Source: Myxococcales bacterium
GTDB taxonomy: Bacteria; Myxococcota_A; Polyangia; Polyangiales; Polyangiaceae
Assembly: GCA_021778125.1 (NCBI GenBank)
Contig: JAJYCT010000019.1
Location: 1 to 32,306 of the forward strand
Reading direction: 5' to 3'
Length of the DNA: 32,306 nucleotides
The notes under the pieces are model-generated. The model worked only from the letters and a program-made list of their open reading frames with translations. It was not told the origin of the DNA and did no database searches. Of this stretch, positions 9,090 to 19,164 are shown piece by piece. The stretch's first letter is position 1; every line of letters begins with the position of its first letter. The position numbers were made by a program, and so were the translations under genes.

Positions 9090-10230
9090 CCGCCCGGCCC
9101 GCGGCGCCGCGATACATCCGCTCCAGCGCGCCGGCCATCGCCTCCACCGTGAAGCGCTCCTGGACGAGCCCACGCGCTCGCTCCCCCGCACGCGCACGCA
9201 CGGTCGGGTCCAGGTACCGACCGAGCGCCGCGGCGAGCCCACCGGCGTCTCCGTCCCGAAATCGGATCCCGGCGCCCGCGGCGTCGATCTCGGACGACAG
9301 GGCGACGCCGTCGCTCACCACCGCCGGCAACCCGACGCCCATCGCCTCGAGCGCCGCGAGCCCGAAGTTCTCGTGGTGGCTGGGCAGCACGAAGACGTCG
9401 CTGTCGGCGAGCAGGCGCGCCTTCTCGTCGCCGTGCACGAACCCGAAGAACCGGACCCGCGCCGCGATGCCGAGCGACCGCGCCTGGGCTTCGAGCTCGG
9501 CGCGGTGCGCGTCGTCGCCGCCTCCGCCGATGTCGAGACGCCAGGCGCGCCCGCTCATGTCGGGCAGCTTCGCGACGGCGTCGAGCAGCACCGGCAGCCC
9601 CTTGATCGGGTGCAGGCGCCCGATGAACAGGATGCGCAGGGTCTCACTTGCGGACCGCTGGACCGCCCTCGGCAACTGTACGCCGTAGCCGATCGCGCAG
9701 GTCCGGGCCCCGAACCCCAGGTCGTCGAGCGCCTGACGCTCCATCTCGGACGTCACGTGCACGACCGCCGCCGCGCGCAGGTTCCGCTTCTCGAGGAGCT
9801 GGTAGTAGGGCCACTTCTTCCACGCCCGGTGGCGGAGCGACCAGGGGTCCATCGTGCCGAGCGTGCGGTAGACGTAGGGCACGCGGCGGTAGCGTGCCGC
9901 GGAGCACGCCGCGAGCGAGGGATACGAGAACGGAGCGTGGACGTGCAGCACGTCGTAGTGCCCCGCGCTGGCGTAGAGCCAGCGCGTCAGCGGCAGCGAC
10001 AGGTTCCAGCCCGATCCGGTCACACGGGGGAACAGCCGGTAGCGCACCGCCTGCTCCTCGTAGGTCCACACGCGCCTCGGATCCTCGTGCCCCTGTGGCG
10101 TCCCGAAGCTCGTCGCCGCGACCTCGACCTCGAGCCCGCGCGCGGCGCACGCTGTCGCCATCATCCGGACCCCGTGGCTCGGTCCCCCGTGCTCCAGCGC
10201 GATCGTCGGGATGACGTGCAGGATCTTCAT
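9046..10230 (-). CDS. Glycosyltransferase family 4
   Basis: MKILHVIPTIALEHGGPSHGVRMMATACAARGLEVEVAATS...LRILFIGRLHPIKGLPVLLDAV...DVFVLPSHHENFGLAALEAMGVGLPAVVSDGVALSSEIDAAGAGI; coupled ATGA with the carbamoyltransferase; 3' end overlaps asnB by 44 nt. Confidence 0.93.
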   Translation of the reverse strand: MKILHVIPTIALEHGGPSHGVRMMATACAARGLEVEVAATSFGTPQGHEDPRRVWTYEEQAVRYRLFPRVTGSGWNLSLPLTRWLYASAGHYDVLHVHAPFSYPSLAACSAARYRRVPYVYRTLGTMDPWSLRHRAWKKWPYYQLLEKRNLRAAAVVHVTSEMERQALDDLGFGARTCAIGYGVQLPRAVQRSASETLRILFIGRLHPIKGLPVLLDAVAKLPDMSGRAWRLDIGGGGDDAHRAELEAQARSLGIAARVRFFGFVHGDEKARLLADSDVFVLPSHHENFGLAALEAMGVGLPAVVSDGVALSSEIDAAGAGIRFRDGDAGGLAAALGRYLDPTVRARAGERARGLVQERFTVEAMAGALERMYRGAAGRAVTTSDAAGTSARGR

Positions 10231-11975
10231 CCCGCGTCGCTCTTCTCCATCCAGAACGATCCCACCCCCAGGCAATCCATCCGCGTCCGCCGGAAGCAGT
10301 CGATCGCCTGCTCGGGCGTGTGCACGATGGGCTCGTTCTCGTTGAACGAGGTGTTGAGCACCACGGGCGTTCCGGTTCGCTTCTCGAAGGCCGAGATGAG
10401 GTCGTAGTACAGGGCGTTCTCGTCGCGGCGGACGGTCTGCACGCGGCCGGTCCCGTCCTCGTGGGTGATCGCGCTCAGGCGGTCCTTCCACTCGGGGCGC
10501 ACCTTGTAGACGACGATCATGAACGGCACCTCGTGCGTGCCGCGGAAGCAGGTGTCGAGCTTCTCGGCGAGCACCGCCGGCGCGAACGGCCGGAACGGCT
10601 CGCGGTTCTTGATGCGCGCGTTGAGCGTGGCCTTCATGTCGGGCCAGCCCGGGTGGCAGAGGATGCTGCGGTTGCCGAGCGCGCGCGGGCCCCACTCCTC
10701 GCGCCCCTGGAACCAGCCCATGATGCGGCCCTTCGCCAGCGTGTCCGCCGCGCGCTCGATGAGCGCCTCGCGCCCGAGCTTCTCGAACCGCAGGCCGGAC
10801 GCCGCGGCGGCCCTCTCGATCTGCTCGTCGGTCCATTCGGACCCGAGGTACGCGTGGCGCAGCGGCTCGGCGCGCCGGACGCCGTGCTTCTGGTGCTGCA
10901 CGAAGAGCGCCGCCCCGGCGGCCGTGCCGTCGTCGGAGGCCGCGGGGTGGAAGTAGGCGCGATCGGCCACGCGCTCGGTGAGCATCCGCCCGTTCGCCAC
11001 CGAGTTGAGGACGCTGCCGCCGGCCATGACGACGTCCCGGACGCCCACCGCGCGCACGGCGTCCTGCACGTACGCCAGGTACATGTCCTCGAAGTGCGTC
11101 TGCATCGACGCCGCGACGTCGCGCTCGCGATCCTCGACCGGCGCCGGCCGCCGCCGCGCGGTCCCGAGCAGGCGCTCCATCTCGGGCGACCACAGCGCCG
11201 GGACCGACACCTCCTGCCCCTCGACGATCTCGAGGCCCCGCGTCTGCTCGTGGTGCTTGAAGTATCGGAGGTTCAGGCGGAACCCCTCGCCCGGCGCGTA
11301 CGAGGCCAGCTCGCGCATCTCGCGGACGTAGCGGTTCACGCCGTACGCCGAGAGGCCCATCACCTTGTACTCCTCGCCGAAGCGGTCGAAGCCGATGAGC
11401 TGGCAGATCGCCGTGTAGTAGACGCCGGGCGAGTGCGGCCACAGCGTCCGCCGCTCGACGTCGATCCGCGTCCCCTCGCAGCGCGCGATGAGCCCACTGG
11501 CGAAGTCGCCGGCACCGTCGGCCGTGATGCCGGTCGCGCGCTCGAAGGGCGAGCAGAAGAACGAGCTCGCGACGTGCGCGACGTGGTGCTCCACCTGGTG
11601 GAAGCCGGCGCGCACGTCCGCGGCCGCGGCGCCCATCGCGTCGGCCACTTGATCGGACGTGGACGCCACCTCGCGGTGGATGCGCAGGCGGTCGAGCACG
11701 CGGGGCAGGGTCGTCGCCGGCCGCCTGGCCACGAACGCCGCCTTGGCCGCGAGGTTGGCCTTCGGATCCCGCGCGACGGCGATGTCGGTCACGTCGCGCA
11801 GGCTCGCCCCGGCGATCCGCAGCACCTCCTGCACGGCCAGGCGCGGGAAGCCGGCGCAGTGCTTGTTGCGGTTGAGACGCTCCTCGGCGATGGCGGCGAG
11901 CACGCCGCGCTCGCTGACGAGGACCGCCGACGAGTCGGCGTGGGCGGAGTTGATGCCGAGGACGAGGCGGGCCAT
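10227..11975 (-). CDS. Carbamoyltransferase, NodU/CmcH family
   Basis: MARLVLGINSAHADSSAVLVSERGVLAAIAEERLNRNKHCAGFP...VVMAGGSVLNSVANGRM...GREEWGPRALGNRSILCHP...VLNTSFNENEPIVHTPEQAI. Confidence 0.95.
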   Translation of the reverse strand: MARLVLGINSAHADSSAVLVSERGVLAAIAEERLNRNKHCAGFPRLAVQEVLRIAGASLRDVTDIAVARDPKANLAAKAAFVARRPATTLPRVLDRLRIHREVASTSDQVADAMGAAAADVRAGFHQVEHHVAHVASSFFCSPFERATGITADGAGDFASGLIARCEGTRIDVERRTLWPHSPGVYYTAICQLIGFDRFGEEYKVMGLSAYGVNRYVREMRELASYAPGEGFRLNLRYFKHHEQTRGLEIVEGQEVSVPALWSPEMERLLGTARRRPAPVEDRERDVAASMQTHFEDMYLAYVQDAVRAVGVRDVVMAGGSVLNSVANGRMLTERVADRAYFHPAASDDGTAAGAALFVQHQKHGVRRAEPLRHAYLGSEWTDEQIERAAAASGLRFEKLGREALIERAADTLAKGRIMGWFQGREEWGPRALGNRSILCHPGWPDMKATLNARIKNREPFRPFAPAVLAEKLDTCFRGTHEVPFMIVVYKVRPEWKDRLSAITHEDGTGRVQTVRRDENALYYDLISAFEKRTGTPVVLNTSFNENEPIVHTPEQAIDCFRRTRMDCLGVGSFWMEKSDAG

Positions 11976-12111
11976 GCGCGTAAGGAGGGACCTGGTTCGT
12001 TGCGGCGCGGGGTTCAGGCGTTCGGTCGCGTGCAGCGTGCTAGCCTGCGGCCGATTCACCTGAACGCGGGCGCGGTTTGCCGCGTCTTATCATGGGGAAG
12101 CCCCGTCTGCG

Positions 12112-15100
12112 ATGCCCCGACGCGAAGACCTACGCAGCGTAGCCGTCATCGGCTCGGGCCCGATCGTCATCGGGCAGGCGTGCGAGTTCGACTACTCGGG
12201 CACGCAGGGCATCCACGCCCTCGCCGAGGAGGGCGTGCGGGTCGTCGTCGTCAACTCGAACCCCGCGACGATCATGACCGATCCGGACCGCGCGGTCCGC
12301 ACGTACCTCGAGCCGCTCGAGCCCGAGAGCGTGCGGCGCGTGCTCGAGCGCGAGCGGCCCGACGCGCTGCTGCCCACGCTGGGCGGCCAGACGGCGCTCA
12401 ACCTGGCCCTCGCGCTGAGCGACGACGGGACCCTCGAGCGCCTGGGCATCGAGCTGATCGGAGCGTCGGTGCGCTCGATCCGCATGGCGGAACAACGCGA
12501 TCTCTTCCGCGCGGCCATGCAGGGCATCGGCCTCACCTGCCCTGACGCCGAGTACGTCGGCTCCGTCGACGACGGTCTGCGCTTCGCCGAGCGCGTCGGC
12601 CTGCCGGTCATCCTGCGGTCGAGCTTCACCCTCGGCGGCGGGGGCAGCGGCATCGTGCGCGACGAGGCGCCCCTGCGCGAGATGCTCGAGCGGGCGCTGC
12701 GCGGCTCACCCGACGGCCGGATCCTCGTCGAGCAAAGCGTCCTCGGGTGGAAGGAGTTCGAGCTCGAGGTCATCCGCGACGAGGCCGACAACTTCATCGT
12801 CGTGTGCGCCATCGAGAACGTCGATCCGATGGGCGTGCACACCGGTGACTCGATCACCGTCGCCCCCGCGATGACGCTGACCGATCGCGAGTACCAGCGC
12901 CTGCGCGACGCGGCGCGCGCGGTGATGAGCGAGATCGGCGTCACCACGGGCGGCGCCAACGTGCAGTTCGCGGTCGATCCGCGCACCGGCCGCTTCCACG
13001 TCATCGAGATGAACCCGCGCGTCTCACGCTCGAGCGCGCTCGCCTCCAAGGCCACCGGCTACCCGATCGCGCGCGTCGCCACCAAGCTCGCGCTCGGGTA
13101 CCGGCTCGACGAGGTCCGCAACACGATCACCGGCACCGCAGCGGCCATGGAGCCGGTGCTCGACTACGTGGTGGTCAAGTGGCCTCGCTTCGACTTCGAG
13201 CGCTTCCCGGGGGCCGACCGCTCGCTCGGCACGCAGATGAAGAGCATCGGCGAGGTCATGGCGATCGGGCGGACGTTCGCCGAGGCCGCGCAGAAGGCGG
13301 CGTGCTCGCTCGAGACCGGCGCCGACGGCCTGGTGCGCCACGCCACCGATGCGCAGCTCCTCGCGCGTGCGCCGCAGGCGCCGGACGCCGACGCGGCGCT
13401 GCGCGAGCTCGTCGCGACCCCCAGCCCCGAGCGTCTGTTCGACGTGGTCACCGCGCTCGAGCGCGGCTGGTCCGACGCGCAGCTGCATGCGGCGACGGCC
13501 ATCGATCCGTGGTTTATCGCGCAGCTGCGGCGTCTGGTCGCCGCCGAGGCACGCATCTCGGCGAGCGCCGAGGGGTTGCTCGAGGCCAAGCGCCTGGGGT
13601 TCAGCGACGCTGCGATCGCTCGGCGGGTCGGCGAGACGCCCGCGGCCATCGCGGCACGGCGCCATCTGGCGGGTGTCCGCGCGAGCTTCTCGCGCGTCGA
13701 CACGTGCGCGGGCGAGCTCGACACCCGCACCCCCTACCTCTACTCGCACTACGACGGCGGCGACGAGGCGCAGCCGAGCGACCGTCGCAAGGTCATCATC
13801 CTCGGCGCGGGCCCCAACCGCATCGGCCAGGGGCTCGAGTTCGACTACTGCTGCGTGCATGCCGCCTTCGCGCTGCGCGAGGCGGGCGTCGAGTCGGTGA
13901 TGGTCAACTGCAACCCCGAGACGGTGTCGACCGACTACGACATCGCCGACCGGCTCTACTTCGAGCCGCTGACGCTCGAGAGCGTGCTGGCGATCTGCGA
14001 GGAAGAGCAGCGCCAGGGGACGCTCGAGGGCGTCATCGTGCAGCTCGGGGGGCAGACGCCCCTCAAGCTCGCGACGGGGCTGGCCAAGGCGGGTATCCGT
14101 CTGCTCGGCACGTCGGCCGAGACGATCGACCGCGCCGAGGACCGCGAGCAGTTCGAGGCGTTCCTCGAGTCGCTGGCGGTCAGGCGCCCCGAGGCGCGCG
14201 CGGCCCGCTCAATGCCCGAGGCCATCGCCGTCGGGCAGACCCTCGGCTATCCGCTGCTCGTCCGACCGTCCTATGTGCTGGGCGGCCAGGCGATGGCGGT
14301 CTGCCACAGCGCCGACGAGCTCGAGACCTACGGCCGCAGGGCGTTCGTGGGGGCCACCGGCCCCCTGCTGATCGATCGCTTCCTGGGCGAGGCCGTCGAG
14401 GTCGACGTCGACTGCGTGTGCGACGGCGATGACGTGTTCGTCGCGGGGATCCTCGAGCACGTCGAGCGCGCCGGCGTGCACTCGGGCGACTCGGCGGCCG
14501 CCATCCCGCCCTTCTCGCTCAGCGAAGACGTGCAGGAGCGGCTGGCCGAGCAGAGCCGCCAGATCGGCAAGGCGCTGCGCGTCGTCGGCCTGATGAACAT
14601 CCAGTTCGCGGTCGTGGGCGACCAGATCTTCGTCCTCGAGGTCAACCCGCGCGCCTCGCGTACGGTGCCGTTCGTGGCGAAGGCGACGGGCGTGCCGATC
14701 GCGAAGATCGCCGTGCACGTGATGCTCGGGCGCAAGCTCGCCGAGTTCGGGCTCGTCGAGAGGCGACCGCGCTTCACCGCGGTCAAGGAGGCGGTGTTCC
14801 CGTTCGCGCGGCTGCCGGGCGCCGATCCGGCGCTCGGGCCGGAGATGCGTTCGACCGGCGAGGTGATGGGTATCGCGCCGGCGTTCGGGCGCGCTTTTGG
14901 CAAGGCGACGCTCGCTGCCGGTCTTCCACTCGCGTGGGAGGGAGACGTTCTCCTCAGCCTGCCCGGGACCGCCCCTTCGGTCGCCGGAGAGATCGGTCGG
15001 CGTCTGTCGGCGCTGGGCTTCCGACTCGTCGCCACGCCGTCCACCGCCGAGGCCCTTGCGCGCCAGGGACTGGCCGTGGTGCCAAGAGACGACGCCGCCG

Positions 15101-15354
15101 CGCTCGACGAGCTCCGCGCGGGGCGCGTCGCCACGCTGTTCGTGACGGCGACCACGCGCGCCGAGACGGCCGCAACGCGTCCGCTTCGTTGCGAGGCGGT
15201 CGCGCGTGACGTCCCGTACTTCACGACGGTCGCCGCGGGATGCGCCATCCTGACGGCGCTGGAGGCCGGGCGACAGCACACCGAAGCGCCGCTGCTCAGC
15301 CTCCAGGAGTGGCAGGCGGCCCCCAGAAAGGAACGAGGCCGTTTTCTGCTATGA
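12112..15354 (+). CDS. carB: Carbamoyl-phosphate synthase large subunit
   Basis: 1080 aa; [66 protein letters not shown], second half [54 protein letters not shown] and C-terminal MGS-like domain. Confidence 0.97.
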   Translation: MPRREDLRSVAVIGSGPIVIGQACEFDYSGTQGIHALAEEGVRVVVVNSNPATIMTDPDRAVRTYLEPLEPESVRRVLERERPDALLPTLGGQTALNLALALSDDGTLERLGIELIGASVRSIRMAEQRDLFRAAMQGIGLTCPDAEYVGSVDDGLRFAERVGLPVILRSSFTLGGGGSGIVRDEAPLREMLERALRGSPDGRILVEQSVLGWKEFELEVIRDEADNFIVVCAIENVDPMGVHTGDSITVAPAMTLTDREYQRLRDAARAVMSEIGVTTGGANVQFAVDPRTGRFHVIEMNPRVSRSSALASKATGYPIARVATKLALGYRLDEVRNTITGTAAAMEPVLDYVVVKWPRFDFERFPGADRSLGTQMKSIGEVMAIGRTFAEAAQKAACSLETGADGLVRHATDAQLLARAPQAPDADAALRELVATPSPERLFDVVTALERGWSDAQLHAATAIDPWFIAQLRRLVAAEARISASAEGLLEAKRLGFSDAAIARRVGETPAAIAARRHLAGVRASFSRVDTCAGELDTRTPYLYSHYDGGDEAQPSDRRKVIILGAGPNRIGQGLEFDYCCVHAAFALREAGVESVMVNCNPETVSTDYDIADRLYFEPLTLESVLAICEEEQRQGTLEGVIVQLGGQTPLKLATGLAKAGIRLLGTSAETIDRAEDREQFEAFLESLAVRRPEARAARSMPEAIAVGQTLGYPLLVRPSYVLGGQAMAVCHSADELETYGRRAFVGATGPLLIDRFLGEAVEVDVDCVCDGDDVFVAGILEHVERAGVHSGDSAAAIPPFSLSEDVQERLAEQSRQIGKALRVVGLMNIQFAVVGDQIFVLEVNPRASRTVPFVAKATGVPIAKIAVHVMLGRKLAEFGLVERRPRFTAVKEAVFPFARLPGADPALGPEMRSTGEVMGIAPAFGRAFGKATLAAGLPLAWEGDVLLSLPGTAPSVAGEIGRRLSALGFRLVATPSTAEALARQGLAVVPRDDAAALDELRAGRVATLFVTATTRAETAATRPLRCEAVARDVPYFTTVAAGCAILTALEAGRQHTEAPLLSLQEWQAAPRKERGRFLL

Positions 15355-15361
15355 GGACGCC

Positions 15362-16408
15362 ATGAAGCGCGCGCTGATCACCGGGATCACCGGCCAGGAC
15401 GGCTCGTACCTCGCCGAGCTCCTGCTCGAGAAGGGCTACGAGGTCCACGGCATCGTCCGGCGGGCGAGCACGTTCAACACCGACCGGATCGACCACCTCT
15501 ACAAGGATCCGCACGATCCGACGGCGCGCCTCTTCCTGCACCACGGCGATCTCTCCGACGGCACGGGTCTGCGGCGCATCCTCGAGCGCGTGCGCCCCGA
15601 CGAGGTCTACCACCTGGGCGCGCAGTCGCACGTGCGCGTCTCCTTCGATGAGCCCGAGTACACCGCCGACGTCGACGGGACCGGGACGCTGCGCCTGCTC
15701 GAGGCGCTGCGCGACTCGATGGGCGGCTCCGGCCGGAGCACGCGCGTGTACAACGCCGGCTCGTCCGAGATGTTCGGCGCCGCGGAGCCCCCGCAAAGCG
15801 AGTCCACCGCGTTCCACCCGCGCAGCCCGTACGCGGTCAGCAAGGTCGCCGCGTTCTGGTACTCGGTGAACTACCGTGAGGCGTACGGGATGTTCGTGTC
15901 CAACGGCATCCTCTTCAACCACGAGTCCCCGCGCCGCGGCGAGACGTTCGTCACGCGCAAGATCACGCGCGCCGCCGCGCGCATCAAGCTGGGCCTGCAG
16001 GACAAGCTCTACCTCGGCAACCTCGAGGCGAAGCGCGACTGGGGCTTCGCGGGCGACTACGTCGAGGCGATGTGGCGGATGCTGCAGCAGGACCGGCCAG
16101 ACGACTACGTCGTCGCCACCGGCGAGGCCTACTCGGTGCGCCAGTTCGTGGAGGCCGCCTTCGCCTTCCACGGCCTCGAGTGGACGCCCTACGTACAGAT
16201 CGAGGAGCGCTACTTCCGCCCCTCCGAGGTCGACCACCTGTGCGGCGACCCGCGCAAGGCGCGCGCGGCGCTCGGATGGGCGCCCCGCGTGAGCTTCCAG
16301 GATCTCGTGAAGATGATGTGCAGCCACGACCTCGAGCTCGCGCGCCAGGAGAAGACGCTGCGCGACGCGGGGCACACCTTGGGCGTACGCGGAGGCGGTC
16401 GCGAATGA
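15362..16408 (+). CDS. gmd: GDP-mannose 4,6-dehydratase
   Basis: [49 protein letters not shown]...[37 protein letters not shown]. Confidence 0.97.
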   Translation: MKRALITGITGQDGSYLAELLLEKGYEVHGIVRRASTFNTDRIDHLYKDPHDPTARLFLHHGDLSDGTGLRRILERVRPDEVYHLGAQSHVRVSFDEPEYTADVDGTGTLRLLEALRDSMGGSGRSTRVYNAGSSEMFGAAEPPQSESTAFHPRSPYAVSKVAAFWYSVNYREAYGMFVSNGILFNHESPRRGETFVTRKITRAAARIKLGLQDKLYLGNLEAKRDWGFAGDYVEAMWRMLQQDRPDDYVVATGEAYSVRQFVEAAFAFHGLEWTPYVQIEERYFRPSEVDHLCGDPRKARAALGWAPRVSFQDLVKMMCSHDLELARQEKTLRDAGHTLGVRGGGRE

Positions 16409-17334
16409 ACAAGGGCGACCGCATCTACGTGGCCGGCCATCGCGGCCTGGTGGGCTCGGCCATCGTGCGCCGCCTCGAGACCGACGGCTTCGACCATCTC
16501 GTCCTGCGCACGCGATCCGAGCTGGATCTGCGCCGCCAGGACCAGGTCGACCGGTTCTTCGAGCAGGAGCGGCCGGACTACGTGTTCCTCGCCGCAGCCA
16601 AGGTCGGCGGCATCTATGCGAACAACGCGTATCCCGCCGACTTCATCCGCGACAACCTCCTCATCCAGACGCACGTCATCGACGCTGCCCACCGGGCGGG
16701 CGTCGAGAAGCTCCTGTTCCTCGGGTCCTCATGCATCTACCCGAAGCAAGCGCCCCAGCCGATGACCGAGGAGTGCCTGCTCACGGGTCCCCTCGAGGCG
16801 ACCAACCGGCCCTACGCGCTCGCCAAGATCGCCGGCCTCGAGATGGTTCGCTCGTACCGCCGGCAGTTCGGTTTCCGGGGTATCGCCGTCATGCCCACCA
16901 ACCTGTACGGCCCGCACGACAACTTCGATCCCGAGACGTCGCACGTGCTGCCGGCGCTGCTCCGCAAGATCCACGAGGCGCGCGCTGCGGGGGCAGCCGA
17001 GGTCGAGGTCTGGGGCACCGGTCAGCCGCGGCGCGAGTTCCTGCACGTCGACGATCTGGCCGACGCCTGCGTGTTCCTGATGCAGCGCTACGAGGGCGAG
17101 CTCGCGCTGAACGTAGGCGTCGGCGACGACGTGACCATCCGGGAGCTCGCCGAGCTGATCGCCGGGGTGGTCGGCTTCGAGGGGAAGCTCCGATTCGATG
17201 CCTCCAAGCCCGACGGCACTCCCCGCAAGCTCCTCGACGTCTCCCGGCTGCATGCCCTGGGCTGGCGCGCGCGCATCTCGCTCGAGAAGGGCGTCGCGGA
17301 CACCTACGAATGGTTCCGGAGACGCGCGACGTGA
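16405..17334 (+). CDS. fcl: GDP-L-fucose synthase
   Basis: [21 protein letters not shown]...[22 protein letters not shown]...[44 protein letters not shown] overlap with gmd. Confidence 0.96.
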   Translation: MNKGDRIYVAGHRGLVGSAIVRRLETDGFDHLVLRTRSELDLRRQDQVDRFFEQERPDYVFLAAAKVGGIYANNAYPADFIRDNLLIQTHVIDAAHRAGVEKLLFLGSSCIYPKQAPQPMTEECLLTGPLEATNRPYALAKIAGLEMVRSYRRQFGFRGIAVMPTNLYGPHDNFDPETSHVLPALLRKIHEARAAGAAEVEVWGTGQPRREFLHVDDLADACVFLMQRYEGELALNVGVGDDVTIRELAELIAGVVGFEGKLRFDASKPDGTPRKLLDVSRLHALGWRARISLEKGVADTYEWFRRRAT

Positions 17335-17399
17335 AGGGGGCCGCAGTCACGCCTGTTGCAGGGGTGCGCTCGTTCGCCACGAAGCGTACACTGGACACC

Positions 17400-18062
17400 A
17401 TGAGGGCTCGTTTCGCTCGCGGATGCGTCGGCGCGATTGCAGTGTTGGCCATGCTGGGGTCCTACGCCTGCAGCCTGTCCAGCAACGGGGAAGGGACTGT
17501 CGGGCCCGATGGTTCGACGACCGATACGGGCGGGCCGGCGGAGGACGGGGCCACGGAGGCCAGCGTCGTGACGGATTCCTCCATCGTGGACGCGGTGACG
17601 ATGGATGCTCAGTCGGTCGATTCGGGGCCACTCCAGGAGTCCGGCGTGCTCGAAGCGGGCCCTGACTGCGGCGCGGGGTTCCGATGCGGGAACGACTGCC
17701 TGCCTCCGGGCACCGATCCGTGCGGCGCGTGCGACGCGGGACACCTCGCCTGCAACGACGACCAGTCGTGCGTTAGCGACTGCGTCCAGTGCACCGGACG
17801 CCCCGTCGAATGCTGCAACGCTCAGGGGGCTCCGTCCGGAGCGTGCCTCACGTTCTACCTGATCAACACCTTCTACAACGGGCAGTGCCCGACGAACCAG
17901 GTACGCTGCCCCTGCGCAAGCGGCGACGCGGGGTCGTGTCCGAGCGCCAGCCAGGTATGCCTGCAGGATGGCTGTAACGCCTGCGGCGAGACCCCCGGTA
18001 CCGATGGCCTGACGTGTCACGGTTCGGGGACGTGCAGCCTGGAGGCGGGGGCTTGCCTCTAG
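17400..18062 (+). CDS. Secreted Cys-rich protein / putative lipoprotein
   Basis: N-terminal hydrophobic signal MRARFARGCVGAIAVLAMLGSYACSLSS, Asp/Gly/Ser-rich linker, then Cys-rich domain CGAGFRCGNDCLPPGTDPCGACDAGHLACNDDQSCVSDC. Lipobox is non-consensus (SYAC). Confidence 0.7.
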   Translation: MRARFARGCVGAIAVLAMLGSYACSLSSNGEGTVGPDGSTTDTGGPAEDGATEASVVTDSSIVDAVTMDAQSVDSGPLQESGVLEAGPDCGAGFRCGNDCLPPGTDPCGACDAGHLACNDDQSCVSDCVQCTGRPVECCNAQGAPSGACLTFYLINTFYNGQCPTNQVRCPCASGDAGSCPSASQVCLQDGCNACGETPGTDGLTCHGSGTCSLEAGACL

Positions 18063-18922
18063 GCCAGGCCCAGGATCCGCGCCTCGCGACCTGGGTTCGG
18101 CACCAGTACGCCGCAGTAGCGCTCGAACAGGTACTGGTGGCCTTCGACCGAGAAGGCATCGACGCGCTCCCCGTGAAGGGGGTGGTCCTCGCACCGCGGC
18201 TGTACGGCAGCCTCGCTGACCGGCCGATGGGGGACGTCGATCTGCGCGTCCGCCCTGCGGACCTCCAGCGCGTCGCGCGCGTGGCTTCGGCGTCTGGATG
18301 GCCCGTTCGCCGGACCTCCCGACAGCTCGGAACGCTCGATCTTGATGTCTGCAACACACTCATCGAGATCGAGACGACAATCGGTCCACCAGGGGTGTGC
18401 GCGGTGGACGTGGATGCCATGCTCCGCCGTTCGACCGTCCAGACGGCGCCCTTCGGCTTCCGGCACAGGGAGCCGGAGGTCCATGACCACGCGCTCGTCC
18501 TCTGCGTGAACGCGTTCAAGGACCAGCTCCGCTTCGCTCCTCCAACGTGCGCGACCGATCTGGCTCTGCTTGCGCGCCGTCCGGAGTTCCACGCGGACCG
18601 CATGGTGTCGAGAGCCCGCGAAGCCCGCCTTACGGCGCTCGTCTGGCTCGTGGCCGACTGGCTCGAGCGCCGGACACCGGGCACGACGTGGGGCGAGGTG
18701 CTCATCCGGCTGGGAAGCGTGCCTCCCCGCCCGGTCTACGCCCGCGCCTTTGCGGCCACCATCCGGAGCCCGTCGGCGTCCTCGGTTGCCGCAGCGGCCG
18801 TGCTGGCCCGGACCTGCTCGGACGACTGGTGGATGCGCTGCAAGGCACTGGGCCTCGGCGCCCTGGGAACTGCACTGGCCCTCGGTCACCACAAGGGCTG
18901 GGCCGCTCGCACGAGCGCGTGA
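18014..18922 (+). CDS. Nucleotidyltransferase family protein (PF14907-like), of the type found in lasso peptide clusters
   Basis: GIDALPVKGVVLAPRLYGSLADRPMGDVDLRVRPADLQRV (GS...DxD-type motif) ...VHDHALVLCVNAFKDQLRFAPPTCATDLALL; start uncertain (GTG 18014 overlaps the upstream gene by 49 nt). Confidence 0.8.
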   Translation: MSRFGDVQPGGGGLPLGQAQDPRLATWVRHQYAAVALEQVLVAFDREGIDALPVKGVVLAPRLYGSLADRPMGDVDLRVRPADLQRVARVASASGWPVRRTSRQLGTLDLDVCNTLIEIETTIGPPGVCAVDVDAMLRRSTVQTAPFGFRHREPEVHDHALVLCVNAFKDQLRFAPPTCATDLALLARRPEFHADRMVSRAREARLTALVWLVADWLERRTPGTTWGEVLIRLGSVPPRPVYARAFAATIRSPSASSVAAAAVLARTCSDDWWMRCKALGLGALGTALALGHHKGWAARTSA

Positions 18923-18987
18923 ATCTTAGGGGTGGCTCATGACACCAACGTCAGGTAGGGTCGGTGTCCTGTGATGGAGGAGAACCC

Positions 18988-19164
18988 GTGACGGATCGCA
19001 AGCAAGATGGGCTCGAAGCCGCGTGCTCCGGCGCCGGCGAGCAAGCCGCGGCGCGGCGCAAATACTCGCGCCCGACGCTGCGGCATCTAGGCTCGGTCCG
19101 CGAGATCACGCTCGGCGGGACCAAGGGCACCTCCGAGACCGGCGGGCACCGAACGAACGGATGA
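18988..19164 (+). CDS. Lasso-peptide-family precursor (A), 58 aa: leader 1-42, predicted core GGTKGTSETGGHRTNG
   Basis: GTG start with strong RBS (tggaggaga). Leader has YxxPxLxxxG (Y26-S-R-P29-T-L31-R-H-L-G35) and T41 at -2; predicted core starts at G43 with Glu at core position 8, as expected for a G1-E8 macrolactam. Followed by the cyclase gene with ATGA overlap. Confidence 0.88.
   Translation: MTDRKQDGLEAACSGAGEQAAARRKYSRPTLRHLGSVREITLGGTKGTSETGGHRTNG

Noticed and set aside
10320-12545. 741-aa + ORF
   Set aside because: Antisense to the carbamoyltransferase and out of frame with carB; biased composition.
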